Virus record (IMG/VR): IMGVR_UViG_3300025168_000034
Coordinates: 62,001-126,000 of that record
Source of the DNA: a virus
Strand: one strand, 5' to 3'
Length of the DNA: 64,000 nt
Below the pieces are notes generated by a model that did not search any database, was not told the DNA's origin, and was given only the letters and a program-made list of their open reading frames with translations. Position numbers and translations under genes: made by a program. This document shows, piece after piece, positions 14,871 through 24,361 of the stretch; positions within the stretch are counted from its first letter, which is position 1, and each line of letters begins with the position of its first letter.

Positions 14871-16879
14871 TACTGAGCTATACCGGGTTTTGGTGAAGTA
14901 CCAAATGGGTTAGTTCTACACACTGTTGATACTTTTGTTACCCAATCATTTACCGATACTTCATGTTCTACTTTGGTCACTTGCCATCTAAATGCATCAC
15001 GTACGCCTTTTGGTATTCTGTTAGCTGAAACCATTTGACCAAATTCAAATCCTCCAATACCATCTACTTCAAAACTAAAATCAAATGGTAGGGGAGTGCC
15101 GGCACACTTTTCTATATCAATGTCACCAACTACACCATCTACCCAAGTCTGCAACGCTCCTACTGTTTGTGCATTTACTTCATCTGACATATCATCAAAC
15201 AAGTCAGACTTGCTTGGTTCATCTGCTGCGTTGGAGCTGTCTTTACAACCTCCACAATCTGTTCCTAATGTACTCGGTTTTGGTTTAGCTTTGTTTACTG
15301 AGTCATTTGCTAAAAAAAGAGCATCGGCTGCAATGGGTTCACATCCACCGTCGCCAAATTTGCTAGTTCTTGTTTTTTGACTATTACCAGCATAAAGCGC
15401 TTGTGTTTTCATAGCACCAGTCATTTTCATGTTTAATGCAAAACTTCTCAAGGATGAGTCACCTATTGTGCTTGGAAGTAGGAATGGTTGTTGAGATTTC
15501 ATGGCTTGTCTTTCATCAAGTATTTGGATTACTGGTCCATCTTTATCATTGCAAGCTTCTTGTGATGCAATTGTTACAAATGTCCATGGACTTCCAGACA
15601 CTCTGTTTATTCCTCTCAACACATTATCTACTAAAGTTTTTAACTTTCCATCTCCTTCATATACAGATTTATATTCTTTCAAAAGGAATATTGTATTGCA
15701 CATAATTTTAGATAAACGTACTTTACTACCTTCAACACAATTTGGTATTCGATCTCCTCCCTCGTGATCAAAATCTAAATCACTTGTTACTGACAAATCT
15801 CCTCCTCCAAGAATACACACACGTGGATCAGCTGATAGTAACCATAAAGGTTTAGGAAGTAGTATGTCGTTACAATCTATTCGACCAAGCGGATACTTTG
15901 AACCTTTACTTGGTATGGACATTGCATTTAGCATATCTATAAACATTCCAAAACTCATCCAACTCTCTGTTGTTTCTTCTCCAAAAAATATACCATCCCA
16001 CCAACTTCCGTCTTTTTCGCCTCCATCTTCCGTTCGCTCAACACCCTCAAACTCATATGTAGAAACATAATGGTATTTCGTTGTCTTTGATTTGCTTCCA
16101 ACTTTTCTCTTAATCCTTCGACCATGCGATTGACCATTCTCATATATATCAGCAAGAGCTGCATATACTGGACCAAAATCTTTTACTGTTTCTCCTTGAT
16201 CTGTTTCTACTTCTCGAGGACATTGACAACTTGAATTGCTAACCTTACTGTCTGTGAATGGATCTGCTGCTGAAATGATCTCGATTTCACAATCCCAAAA
16301 GTTGTCTTTATTTAGGCTGTACTTGAAGTTACCTACAATTCCTTGAAACCCATCGTAGCTAGCGTATTGCTTTCGTCTTTGATTAATAGTGCAGGTGATT
16401 AGTTGAGCATCATCGCTTGGACTAATAAGTCGTGGAGGTGGTGGGTTGCCACCACAATCCTGACTCCATCCCCACTGCACTCTAACATCCATACCTGGAA
16501 TAAAAAAGCATTTTTGAAGTTCGAGTAAATCATCATCAGTATAGCATGCCATGTTAACGGTCGCCTTACGTGTTGTACCTAACGAACCTAAGGCTTTTAC
16601 TGATAATCCAGTTAGTGTTGGGTGTGGTAGTTTTGTAGATTTATTGTATGCTGAGAGTGATGGATTAGATCCAAATAGAGTTAATGCTTTTCCAGCTACA
16701 TCTGGATCGTTACCTAATTCATTGTACTTCTCACTACATCCTCCTCCAGCACAACTCAGTACATGGATCCATGGAAAGCGTTTTGCTGTCCACTTCATTA
16801 ATTTTGTACCGTCAGCCCGGTTTTGAAACTCCGTGTCAACAGAGCCTGGTACTTGTCTTGCTCTAAATGGATCTGCCAT
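14870..16879 (-). CDS. putative baseplate hub protein, Cys-rich, 669 aa
   Basis: Residues about 90-140 read LGSLGTTRKATVNMACYTDD, DLLELQKCFFIPGMDVRVQW, GWS. This fits the beta domain seen in phage hub proteins (gp27/gpD type), where a strand pair is followed by F-x-PG-x-x-V-x-[IV]-x-W-G. The rest is beta-rich. It is unusually rich in Cys for a tail protein, with CAGGGC, SSCQCPRE and TDCGGCKDSS pairs that could bind metal. The neighbouring LysM-type gp53-like gene and the tape measure upstream support a baseplate location. The hub assignment is moderate; specific subunit identity is not settled. Confidence 0.6.
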   Translation of the reverse strand: MADPFRARQVPGSVDTEFQNRADGTKLMKWTAKRFPWIHVLSCAGGGCSEKYNELGNDPDVAGKALTLFGSNPSLSAYNKSTKLPHPTLTGLSVKALGSLGTTRKATVNMACYTDDDLLELQKCFFIPGMDVRVQWGWSQDCGGNPPPPRLISPSDDAQLITCTINQRRKQYASYDGFQGIVGNFKYSLNKDNFWDCEIEIISAADPFTDSKVSNSSCQCPREVETDQGETVKDFGPVYAALADIYENGQSHGRRIKRKVGSKSKTTKYHYVSTYEFEGVERTEDGGEKDGSWWDGIFFGEETTESWMSFGMFIDMLNAMSIPSKGSKYPLGRIDCNDILLPKPLWLLSADPRVCILGGGDLSVTSDLDFDHEGGDRIPNCVEGSKVRLSKIMCNTIFLLKEYKSVYEGDGKLKTLVDNVLRGINRVSGSPWTFVTIASQEACNDKDGPVIQILDERQAMKSQQPFLLPSTIGDSSLRSFALNMKMTGAMKTQALYAGNSQKTRTSKFGDGGCEPIAADALFLANDSVNKAKPKPSTLGTDCGGCKDSSNAADEPSKSDLFDDMSDEVNAQTVGALQTWVDGVVGDIDIEKCAGTPLPFDFSFEVDGIGGFEFGQMVSANRIPKGVRDAFRWQVTKVEHEVSVNDWVTKVSTVCRTNPFGTSPKPGIAQ

Positions 16880-16882
16880 AAC

Positions 16883-17197
16883 TTATACTTCTTGTTTGTT
16901 TAAATCTTCATAATCTCTCAAAATTGGATCTAACTGACTTGGGATTCGTAGTTGTAATCCAATAGGTAGTTGTTGTGTTTTTTTAGACACTTTCTCATTA
17001 GCTTCTCCTATAATCCAGTAATAGTTTACATCGCCGTAGTATTTTTCAGCTAATGCATACAGAGTATCTCCAACCGTTGTAATGACATACAAATCACTGT
17101 CGTGTCGTGCTATGGGTGGATACACAACCGATCTTACAATTCTTGTATTGTATGAATCTTTTCTTTGCGGTATGTCTTGATATCTCTTATATGCCAT
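16883..17197 (-). CDS. 53: LysM-like baseplate wedge protein (gp53-type)
   Basis: The 104-aa protein contains SDLYVITTVGDTLYALAEKY, YGDVNYYWIIGEAN and LPIGLQLRIPSQLDPIL. This is the LysM-like fold used by T4 gp53 and short phage tail proteins (T-x-GDTL...A-x-x-YYG...YW-x-I...G-x-x-L-x-IP). In T4, gp53 joins wedges around the hub. The gene lies in a tight run with the hub candidate (gap 3 nt) and the 705-aa baseplate protein (gap 4 nt). Confidence 0.75.
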   Translation of the reverse strand: MAYKRYQDIPQRKDSYNTRIVRSVVYPPIARHDSDLYVITTVGDTLYALAEKYYGDVNYYWIIGEANEKVSKKTQQLPIGLQLRIPSQLDPILRDYEDLNKQEV

Positions 17198-17201
17198 CTG
17201 T

Positions 17202-19319
17202 CTAATATGCTTTACCGAAGTAGTTTCCTTTCGCTCCGTTTAATAACTTGTCATTACTATCTGCCAACACTGCAGCATCAAAACTAACCTTTAACATGTG
17301 AGGCATTTGCTCATCAACATCAAACGTAGATTCAGCTGGATCAAAATCCCACTTCATAGAAGAAAATGCACAATAAGCATCTATAAGATTTCCAATTTTT
17401 AATTTACATAAAGGTCCAGTAATATATCTGGAGCCACCACTAAATCCACCTACTACAGTCATTCCTGCAAGAAGGTTTAGTTTTTTCATATTTATATCAA
17501 TATCACCTTTACTAAACGAAGGTAGTAATACTGCAAATGAGACAGCCCTTGTAACTCCAGTAAATTGTTTTAATGTATCTTGTCTTCCAACATACTTAAC
17601 ATCATTCCAATTAGCAGTAATTCCATCCGAGAATGATGTTAGATAAGATTTTAATTTTAGAAACTTACCATCGTGTGTAAATTTAATGTCTACGAAATCT
17701 TTAAAGTTTCCTCTCTGAGCGCCTGGACTAACTCCTCCTACTGCTTTAAGGTTTGATTTATAAGTTTGTTTTTGGCCAAACTCAATATCACCTTCTATTT
17801 TTTTCTGAAAAGCTTCTCCTGCTAAACTTCCATAAAAAAGTGAATCATAATATCCTAAACTCCCTACATATCCAGTATTGTTGAGAGATGGCAAGTCGCC
17901 AGGATTAGTATTTCTTAATATACCATTACCGGTTGGATTACCATTGTTGTATTGATCTCCACCAACATCTCCAGTCTCTGAGGAAGATTCTAGATTTTTA
18001 TCACCCGGTGTTGAGGTTGGGGGTACTACAATGGTCGATGTTTGTGATTGTTTATCACCCGTATAATACTCTACAAACTCTATAGGTGATGTACCGTGAA
18101 ACTGAATTGGATCATTGACTGCCTTAGTACGATTTTCTAAAAATTGTTGTACGGCTAGTTCTGCAGTTCCGTGCTTTATTAGTGGGTTTTGTATAGCTTG
18201 TAAAGCGTCGGCATCAAATCGTGTTATTTCAATAGTTGCTGATCCATGTTTAATTTTTGGTGTTGCAAATGCAAGTAGTCTATCTGTTTGGTATGATAAA
18301 ATATTAAGCGTAGGTACTGGTACGTTTTCTAAGGTTATTGTTTTAAACTCATCTCTCTGTAATACACTACCCTGAATCAAACCGTTTTCTTCAAACATTC
18401 CTTGTAGTATAGCTATGTTAAGGTCATTTGAAGGTTGATTCTCTTCTGCCGTGATTCCTTGTTCGTTGACTGGACTCCATATAGGTAGCTCAATTGAACC
18501 TTGATTTACAACTACAATAGGTGTTGTTGTTTGTGTAAAGGAGAGGTATTGATTGTTTGTTAAGAAAGTTCCTTGCAACTGTAACATGCTAGTATCCTCA
18601 ATTCGATCTACTAGATTAGTTAGAGATTCAAATGAACCATTATTAAAAATTGTTCCTTGACTAAGAAGTGTACTTCCTTCGCCAATCATTGTTGTTAGTG
18701 ATGTATTAGGATCTTGTATTGCTAAAATAGCACCGGTACCAATTGGCTCTTGAGTTGTTGTTGTGTTTTGAGTAGCACCAATTGCTGCTGTTAATAATGG
18801 TGAAATTTGTAAGTATCCAGTATATAAATCTGATAAAAAATATTGAGCTAGATGTGTTGTTTTTGCTCCATTAGGTTGTGCTAATCTATCTGCAAGACTG
18901 ATGTTTGAAGCAAATTGTGTTCTTGATCTTGGCACATCAAAAGACTCTAATGACCTATATTTTATTGGTAACGGTATTGGTAGGTTTGCTTGCGGTGAGT
19001 CTAACAGTGTTTTTAATATTAGACTTTCTTTTTGTGGTAGCGGTGGTAATTTTTTTAATGAAGCTCCTTCCTTAGATGTATTTAGTTGTGACTTAGGTAA
19101 AACTATTTCATCACTATTCTTGTTTTGAGACGTTGGAATAGTATTAATTTCTGGAGATCCTTGTGGTTTGTTTTCTTTTGGAATAGTATTGACTTCAGGA
19201 GATCCTTGTGGATCTTTTTGTTTTGCAGTACTTTTAAAATCCTTATCATAGATAGACCCCTTCAACTTATCTACTAAGCTGATTGTTTTAAAAGGCTGAA
19301 TTGTTTTTCTTTCTTCCAT
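17202..19319 (-). CDS. baseplate/tail-tube junction protein, 705 aa, with repetitive N-terminus
   Basis: The C-terminal 180 residues look like a tail-tube or tube-initiator fold: FKDFVDIKFTHDGKFLKLKS, FTGVTRAVSFAVLLPSFSKG, ITGPLCKLKIGNLIDAYCAF, MPHMLKVSFDAAVL. The N-terminus is low-complexity, with a tandem PQGSPEVNTIPKEN/PQGSPEINTIP repeat (19140-19240). The middle is built from Gln/Thr-rich repeats of the form IQGS-, LQGTF- and HGTA-. T4 gp48 or gp54 would be the functional counterparts but are much shorter (about 360 and 320 aa), so the N-terminal 500 residues are an extension. It starts 2 nt after the tape measure stop. Confidence 0.6.
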   Translation of the reverse strand: MEERKTIQPFKTISLVDKLKGSIYDKDFKSTAKQKDPQGSPEVNTIPKENKPQGSPEINTIPTSQNKNSDEIVLPKSQLNTSKEGASLKKLPPLPQKESLILKTLLDSPQANLPIPLPIKYRSLESFDVPRSRTQFASNISLADRLAQPNGAKTTHLAQYFLSDLYTGYLQISPLLTAAIGATQNTTTTQEPIGTGAILAIQDPNTSLTTMIGEGSTLLSQGTIFNNGSFESLTNLVDRIEDTSMLQLQGTFLTNNQYLSFTQTTTPIVVVNQGSIELPIWSPVNEQGITAEENQPSNDLNIAILQGMFEENGLIQGSVLQRDEFKTITLENVPVPTLNILSYQTDRLLAFATPKIKHGSATIEITRFDADALQAIQNPLIKHGTAELAVQQFLENRTKAVNDPIQFHGTSPIEFVEYYTGDKQSQTSTIVVPPTSTPGDKNLESSSETGDVGGDQYNNGNPTGNGILRNTNPGDLPSLNNTGYVGSLGYYDSLFYGSLAGEAFQKKIEGDIEFGQKQTYKSNLKAVGGVSPGAQRGNFKDFVDIKFTHDGKFLKLKSYLTSFSDGITANWNDVKYVGRQDTLKQFTGVTRAVSFAVLLPSFSKGDIDINMKKLNLLAGMTVVGGFSGGSRYITGPLCKLKIGNLIDAYCAFSSMKWDFDPAESTFDVDEQMPHMLKVSFDAAVLADSNDKLLNGAKGNYFGKAY

Positions 19320-19320
19320 A

Positions 19321-22230
19321 CTACGCTATTCCTGATGTCGATACTGCTAACCCTATAACATCTCCCACCTTTTGACCATCCATATTTATTACACCTGGAG
19401 TTTGGAATGCTGCTTTTAAGCTTCTTATCTCTTCAATTAATGTATCCATCTTACTGTCTTCAGCTGAAGAATCCACACTCGATCCTCCACCCAAGTCAAA
19501 GTTGATTGAGTTTCCTAATGCTATCAATATTGGAGCAACTAATGACAATGCTATGAGACCCATAATCGTTGGTAATGTAAATACTCCTGCTACTGCAAAT
19601 GCTGCCAGTCCAGCAGCCATTCCGAATAAGGCTGTACCCATCATTAACATGGCTGGAAGTAAAGCTACAATAGATGTAATAGACGTTGCTACTCCTACGA
19701 ATGCTTGATCGATGGTTGGCATTATTCCAGCTATCAACTCTAATCCTACAGCTGCTAACATTACTCCTACTCCTAAAGCCATCATTCCTAAGCCCAATGC
19801 AACTAAGGCAGGTGCTCCAAATATTGCTGCTATTGCTAATATACCTAATGAAGCTGCAAACGCCAACATTCCAATTGCTGCTAATCCAAACGCTGGACCT
19901 AGTAGCATCAATCCTAATATAGCTTCTGGGGTTATGGCTGATAGCATAGTTACAAATCCATCAGCTATTGCTTGTATAATTGGTGGGACTGCTCCTAATA
20001 CTCCTATGATAATGTTTCCAAACGCCTCTACTAATGGTGTTAATAGTGATAGTGCAAATGTGAGTGGAATCAAAGCTACACCAAAAAGTGCGAGGACTGC
20101 TATTCCTTGTATCGCTCCTGCAGCTGATGCTCCCACTGCAGCTAATCCTTTTCCTAAACCACTTAAACCAATTCGTATTGCTGGTCCTGTCAATGCTATA
20201 AACGACAAGAATGGAATTGCTGCAATTGCTAATATGAAAGCAGGTCCTGCTAATGCAACTGCACCAATACCTTTAAATACTTTACTATTACCCATAGCTT
20301 TTAAACCTGCAGCTAATGATTTTAATCCTCCTCCACTTTTACTAGAACCCTCTGCTGCTTTAGGTCCCAGATCTTTTGTTTTATCTAATCCTGGCACATC
20401 TGACTTAGGTTCACCACCTTTAAGGGCACCTTTCAAACCTCCAGTTAATGCTTTTTTGGCACTAGCAAGCATCTCTTTTCGCTTGCTCTTATCAAACAAA
20501 AACTCTTTTGCTTTTTGTGCCATTCGTAGTAGGTGACCTTTGAGGTCCATTGCCATCTTACTTTTTCCAGTCATAAGATCCCACGCTGCCTTTGCTTTTG
20601 CTACAACAAAATCTTTAGCGGCTATTGCGCCTGATTTTATTTGAAGTAAGATTTTTTTAGCTATTGCTTTAACTTGTTTCAAGCTTTCGATACCAAACAT
20701 TTTCATGCTATCCTTAACACCTTCCATTGTACCTGATAATGTGCTAAATCCTTCTACTAGAGAAAATGCAGTTATACCAGTCTCTTTTAGCTTGTCAAAT
20801 AAGCCTCCTGCACCTGCTGCTAACTCATCCATAGTAACATCACCGGCTGCTAATGCTGCTTGTTGATCTTCTGTCAAGTCATTTAACTTGTCTTGGTTTT
20901 TAACCATCTTTTGCATCTCACCAACCGACACGCCATAAGAATCTGCTAACGCTTGTCTTTGAATAGCATTCATCTTATTGAATTCTACTTCTCCTCCTAC
21001 TTGATCCAACATTGCTTTCGTTGCTCCGGCTAAGTCACCCTCCAAAGCTAACTGTCTTGCTTTATCGAGATTAATTTCTCTACCCAACAACACACTTGCT
21101 TCCATTTGTTTTTCAATGGAGTTTTCAAAGTCAAGTAGATTTTCAGTCATCTGGACTAATGGCCCCATCTCCATTCCAATTTTCTTAGCAGCAACAGCCA
21201 TACTAGCCATATTCTTACCACCATCCTTACCATATTTAGCAATTGCTTCTTGGTTTTTGGACATGTCTTTTAACACCTCTCCTGGAGCTACGTGTGCAGC
21301 TTTTGCCATGTTAGCTGCAAATCGTGCTGTCTCATTAGCAGTCTCCATTGTAGCACCTGGCATCATACTTAGCTGAGCTGTTAGCTTTCCAGCCTCTTCG
21401 TTGCTAATACCAAATGATCTTGCTAACGATGCTGCTTCAAGTCTTGCATCTCGAGTGTGTCCTTCAAGAGTACCCATCTCTGCACGCATACCAGCCATCA
21501 CTTCCATTGAGTCTTTGGCACTTGTTCCAGTTAATGAGAACGAATCACTAATTGCTAATCCAGTTTCATGGAATGCTTGTGATACAGCCATTCCTTCATG
21601 ACGAGCATGATCGAATAGAGCTGTCATATTCTTCATGCCTTTTTGGACTTGGTTTAAGAATATACCAGCTGCTACTCTTCCGTCTGTAAATATGTCTTTG
21701 AATACTCCTTGGTATCCAGTAATCTCTTTAAGCTTATCTCTTAATGCTTCTGCATGCTTTTCGTTTTCTGCCGCTAACTCTTCAGCTGCTTCTTGTTTAG
21801 CAGCTTGAGCTTCCATCTCTCTCGTCTGATCTATCATCGTCATATATTGACCTTTGATAGTATCAAGCTGTTCTTTAGTGGCTCCTAGGGCTTTGGCTTG
21901 AGCTACGACTCTCATCTGTTCTTGTCGCAGAGTCATTACCATAATCGACTGTTGTGAGTTCATTGCCATCGACTGAGTCTTCATCTCTGCAGTTTGGGCT
22001 TTTTTTTCTCGTAAGATATCCTTTCCTAAATCGGCGGTATTTGTAAGTATCTCTTCTAAGGTCGAAGACTCCTTAGCTGTATTTTTAAACTCGTTAGTCA
22101 TAGATTTGGCAAAGTCAGCTCCCTTAGCGAAAACTTTCTCCATTTTTTCACTAACACTAGCAAGCGCTTGTGCAGCCTTTTGCAAATTTGCAGCTGCGTC
22201 TTTACCTATTTCTTTGTCTTCTTTAGCCAC
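19321..22230 (-). CDS. 29: tail tape measure protein
   Basis: This 969-aa protein is Ala/Lys/Glu-rich and helical for its first two thirds (EKMEKVFAKGADFAKSMTNE; MAVAAKKIGMEMGPLVQMTE). Its last third has long Ala/Gly/Leu/Ile hydrophobic stretches (GIGAVALAGPAFILAIAAI; IMGLIALSLVAPILIALGNS), as in tape measures that insert in the host membrane. It ends with a small soluble tail around MDTLIEEIRSLKAAFQTPGV. Position after tube, gp26-like and chaperone-like genes agrees. At about 1.5 angstrom per residue it predicts a tail near 145 nm, longer than T4. Confidence 0.85.
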   Translation of the reverse strand: MAKEDKEIGKDAAANLQKAAQALASVSEKMEKVFAKGADFAKSMTNEFKNTAKESSTLEEILTNTADLGKDILREKKAQTAEMKTQSMAMNSQQSIMVMTLRQEQMRVVAQAKALGATKEQLDTIKGQYMTMIDQTREMEAQAAKQEAAEELAAENEKHAEALRDKLKEITGYQGVFKDIFTDGRVAAGIFLNQVQKGMKNMTALFDHARHEGMAVSQAFHETGLAISDSFSLTGTSAKDSMEVMAGMRAEMGTLEGHTRDARLEAASLARSFGISNEEAGKLTAQLSMMPGATMETANETARFAANMAKAAHVAPGEVLKDMSKNQEAIAKYGKDGGKNMASMAVAAKKIGMEMGPLVQMTENLLDFENSIEKQMEASVLLGREINLDKARQLALEGDLAGATKAMLDQVGGEVEFNKMNAIQRQALADSYGVSVGEMQKMVKNQDKLNDLTEDQQAALAAGDVTMDELAAGAGGLFDKLKETGITAFSLVEGFSTLSGTMEGVKDSMKMFGIESLKQVKAIAKKILLQIKSGAIAAKDFVVAKAKAAWDLMTGKSKMAMDLKGHLLRMAQKAKEFLFDKSKRKEMLASAKKALTGGLKGALKGGEPKSDVPGLDKTKDLGPKAAEGSSKSGGGLKSLAAGLKAMGNSKVFKGIGAVALAGPAFILAIAAIPFLSFIALTGPAIRIGLSGLGKGLAAVGASAAGAIQGIAVLALFGVALIPLTFALSLLTPLVEAFGNIIIGVLGAVPPIIQAIADGFVTMLSAITPEAILGLMLLGPAFGLAAIGMLAFAASLGILAIAAIFGAPALVALGLGMMALGVGVMLAAVGLELIAGIMPTIDQAFVGVATSITSIVALLPAMLMMGTALFGMAAGLAAFAVAGVFTLPTIMGLIALSLVAPILIALGNSINFDLGGGSSVDSSAEDSKMDTLIEEIRSLKAAFQTPGVINMDGQKVGDVIGLAVSTSGIA

Positions 22231-22236
22231 AGACTA

Positions 22237-22581
22237 TTATCTTCTTAAACCGTGTTTCTTGAGTATGTTGTTGAGCCTTGAACTGCTTACTTGATTTCGC
22301 AATACTTTAGCAAAACCTTTTGGATCTTTTGCTAACCACCCTTTAGCTGTACGTTGCCAGTTTGCATCTGACATCTTAAACTTCTTAGCAAGACCTTTGA
22401 AGTCTTTGTGTTTGAGTAAGAAATCGTATTGGTAGTCGGCTTTTCTATTAGTAGCCCATTTCATACCACCTGCAATCTTATCAATCACCCATCCAGTTAA
22501 TCCACCTTCATCTAAGTGTTGTGGAGCTTGTTTTATGTATTCTCGAATTTTTTCGCGTAGTTCTTTCTCTCTTGGATCCAT
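22237..22581 (-). CDS. small basic protein before tape measure, 114 aa
   Basis: The start, MDPREKELREKIREYIKQA, is followed by PQHLDEGGLTGWVIDKIAGG and a Lys/Arg-rich helical remainder ending NNILKKHGLRR. It contains L-D-E-G, a possible prohead-protease site, but sits in the tail cluster. I do not recognise the family. A late-type box (22595-22603) lies 13 nt upstream, so the gene leads the tape measure transcript. A tail assembly role is plausible. Confidence 0.6.
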   Translation of the reverse strand: MDPREKELREKIREYIKQAPQHLDEGGLTGWVIDKIAGGMKWATNRKADYQYDFLLKHKDFKGLAKKFKMSDANWQRTAKGWLAKDPKGFAKVLRNQVSSSRLNNILKKHGLRR

Positions 22582-22594
22582 GTGTTTGCTTTCT

Positions 22595-22603
22595 TATAAA
22601 TAG
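22595..22603 (-). promoter_or_regulatory. late-type box CTATTTATA
   Basis: It lies 13 nt before the ATG at 22581 and directly after a terminator, so it starts the tape-measure unit. Confidence 0.65.
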
Positions 22604-22613
22604 TTTGGAATAA

Positions 22614-22642
22614 TAAAAAAAGCCACCCTAACTAGGATGGCT
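22614..22642 (-). terminator. rho-independent terminator
   Basis: On the minus strand AGCCATCC, loop TAGTTA and GGGTGGCT pair (one G-T), followed by TTTTTT. It closes the gp26-like/chaperone unit. Confidence 0.85.
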
Positions 22643-22647
22643 TCCCA

Positions 22648-22872
22648 CTATCTTCGTGATTGGCTTTTGATTTTATCAACCTCAGCTTGCTCTGCCTTAT
22701 TTTCTTTTTCCTTAATCTCAGCCAACTTACGGTAGTAGTAGCTTCGTATATGTACCGGCAATTGGTAGAGTTCTGTCCATGACCAGCCCATTTTTCCGTA
22801 GTACATAAGTTCGAAAAGCTGGTCGTATAGGCGGGCCTTATAGCTAGACCCCAGGCCAAAAAAACCCGACAT
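22648..22872 (-). CDS. small tail-assembly protein downstream of gp26-like gene, 74 aa
   Basis: From the ATG at 22872 the protein reads MSGFFGLGSSYKARLYDQLF, ELMYYGKMGWSWTELYQLPV, HIRSYYYRKLAEIKEKENKA. The pattern L-x-x-L-x-x-GxxW-x-x-L-x-x-LPV-x-x-R-x-x-Y is common in small proteins next to the T4-like baseplate gene and tape measure, and resembles short tail-assembly chaperones. The frame continues upstream to 22923, but the shorter form leaves a 29-nt overlap with the previous gene. A second overlapping frame (22632-22859) is not supported. Confidence 0.65.
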   Translation of the reverse strand: MSGFFGLGSSYKARLYDQLFELMYYGKMGWSWTELYQLPVHIRSYYYRKLAEIKEKENKAEQAEVDKIKSQSRR

Positions 22873-23728
22873 CAATCGGTAACTGCATGTTAGCCGATTC
22901 GTGACCACAATGCGGACACTCAAAGTATATTGTAGTGTCTATGTCTGGAGTCACTACCTTTAGATGTTTTCTTAATGCTAATGAATCCCTCGACAACATA
23001 TTATCTACAGACTGATTAATATAAGCTCTTTCTTCATTACCATCAATAGCAACGATTACTTGCTTGAGTCTTGTTGTTAAATCTCTATCAATTCCCGATA
23101 CTTTAGATCGTTTTTTGTTTGCCTTTGCTGCTGCTTCAATAGCTTTTTCATCGCCATGTGTAAGCATCTTTAAAGTCAATTCGCTTTTTGAAGCTGGCAA
23201 GCTAAATTTGTGAGTTACTTCTCCTTCTGCAAAGATGTTCCAATCAATTTCTTTTTCTTGAAATTGCTGAAGATCTATAACATGTGTAGACTTTTCACCA
23301 CAATCCGGACAAGTGATTTCAACTTCATAATCTTCTCCATAGGCTAATATTCTAGCTGCAATAAAGATTGCGTTTTTGTCAACCGTAAGCAGGTCGTTGT
23401 AGTTGATCTTTGTTACAATAAGAGATTGTAACAACTTATCTATTACTACTCCTTGCTTAATTAAGTTTTGTGATGCTAGGATATCCTCCTCTTTAGCAGT
23501 CATGTATTTCATCTCAATCTGTCCTGATTTTAATGGATGACCTTCTGGGTAGAATAAACCTCTACTTGGCAATGCAATTGTTTCTGTGGGTACGTTTACT
23601 GTTTCACCTTTTGTGAATTCAGACGGAGCGCCAGTATTAACATGGTTACTCATAACCATCTCTTTTAACTCTTTATCGCTTAATTCAGGTTGATTCTTTG
23701 GATAATCGTCGTTTACAACTTTACTCAT
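22844..23728 (-). CDS. 26: gp26-like baseplate hub assembly protein with two zinc pairs
   Basis: The 294-aa protein has ETIALPSRGLFYPEGHPLKS, GQIEMKYMTAKEEDILASQN and LIKQGVVIDKLLQSLI. This block is typical of T4-type baseplate proteins of the gp26 family. It also has ITCPDCGEKSTH near residue 140 and FECPHCGHES near the end, so two CxxC knuckles could form one zinc ribbon. T4 gp26 acts in hub assembly. The gene sits between tube and tape measure. The family call rests on the N-terminal block; zinc binding is inferred. Confidence 0.72.
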   Translation of the reverse strand: MSKVVNDDYPKNQPELSDKELKEMVMSNHVNTGAPSEFTKGETVNVPTETIALPSRGLFYPEGHPLKSGQIEMKYMTAKEEDILASQNLIKQGVVIDKLLQSLIVTKINYNDLLTVDKNAIFIAARILAYGEDYEVEITCPDCGEKSTHVIDLQQFQEKEIDWNIFAEGEVTHKFSLPASKSELTLKMLTHGDEKAIEAAAKANKKRSKVSGIDRDLTTRLKQVIVAIDGNEERAYINQSVDNMLSRDSLALRKHLKVVTPDIDTTIYFECPHCGHESANMQLPIDVGFFWPGV

Positions 23729-23760
23729 TTTATTTTAATTTAGTAACTAATGTCTTTACA

Positions 23761-23769
23761 TATAAATAG
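23761..23769 (-). promoter_or_regulatory. late-type box CTATTTATA
   Basis: It lies 32 nt upstream of the gp26-like ATG and directly after the terminator of the tube gene. Confidence 0.6.
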
Positions 23770-23776
23770 GCACAAA

Positions 23777-23805
23777 ATAAAAAAAGCCAACTTTTTATAG
23801 TTGGC
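23777..23805 (-). terminator. rho-independent terminator after tail tube gene
   Basis: On the minus strand GCCAAC, loop TATAAAAA and GTTGGC form a stem followed by TTTTTTATTTT. Confidence 0.88.
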
Positions 23806-23836
23806 CTCTTTTATGGTGTTGGGTAAGGGTATTATT

Positions 23837-24325
23837 TTAAAATTCTAATACTGCGTAGTCAATTCCTAGTGTAAGTGCAATCTCAACTGGAGTTTCAGTA
23901 GACCAATCCATGTCTCCAAATTGAGCTGTCTTAATATAAGCACCCCAAATTTTCCAATTCTCAATCTTATCACCTACTGGACCTAATACGAATATATCAA
24001 AGTTCTTTTTGTAAAAGTCAGCGTATCCATCTCTACCAGTTACTGATTCGTGTGATGTACGAACCCACTCCATCACTGCTTGTGCTCCTGAAGGAACAAT
24101 TGAATCATACATAGTGATTGTGATGTCACCCCACTTACATTTACCTTTCATCTTTCTGATGATGTTAATGTGATCTAGTACAACCTCCCCACATTCTAAT
24201 TGAGGACGAGAGACTTTTTTACATAAGAAGGATGGAATACCATCGATTTCTAAGATAAATCTATTCTGTACCTTGGGCTCATAATTGGTATAGAATATTT
24301 TGTCGTTTTCTATTAAGTTTGCCAT
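23837..24325 (-). CDS. 19: tail tube protein (gp19)
   Basis: The 162-aa length equals T4 gp19 (163 aa). Sequence features fit the tube fold: VQNRFILEIDGIPSFLCKKV, WGDITITMYDSIVPSGAQAV, MEWVRTSHESVTGRDGYADF and a final strand EIALTLGIDYAVLEF. The protein stacks as hexameric rings inside the sheath. It is a single-gene unit with its own late-type box (24339-24347) and a strong terminator (23777-23805), as expected for a highly expressed tail component. Confidence 0.92.
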   Translation of the reverse strand: MANLIENDKIFYTNYEPKVQNRFILEIDGIPSFLCKKVSRPQLECGEVVLDHINIIRKMKGKCKWGDITITMYDSIVPSGAQAVMEWVRTSHESVTGRDGYADFYKKNFDIFVLGPVGDKIENWKIWGAYIKTAQFGDMDWSTETPVEIALTLGIDYAVLEF

Positions 24326-24338
24326 AGTTGTTCTTTAT

Positions 24339-24347
24339 TATAAATAG
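24339..24347 (-). promoter_or_regulatory. late-type box CTATTTATA
   Basis: It lies 13 nt before the tail-tube ATG at 24325. Confidence 0.68.
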
Positions 24348-24361
24348 TCTGTGTACTAATT

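Noticed and set aside
19712-20536. 274-codon plus-strand open frame
   Set aside because: It is the complement of the Ala/Gly-rich part of the tape measure gene; the apparent protein is an Ala/Pro/Asn-rich artefact, and no other gene is on the plus strand.
22632-22859. Second minus-strand frame overlapping the 74-aa tail-assembly gene
   Set aside because: The alternative frame gives a low-complexity, Ser/Lys-rich sequence, whereas the accepted frame has the LYDQLFELMYYG-type pattern seen in T4-like phages.
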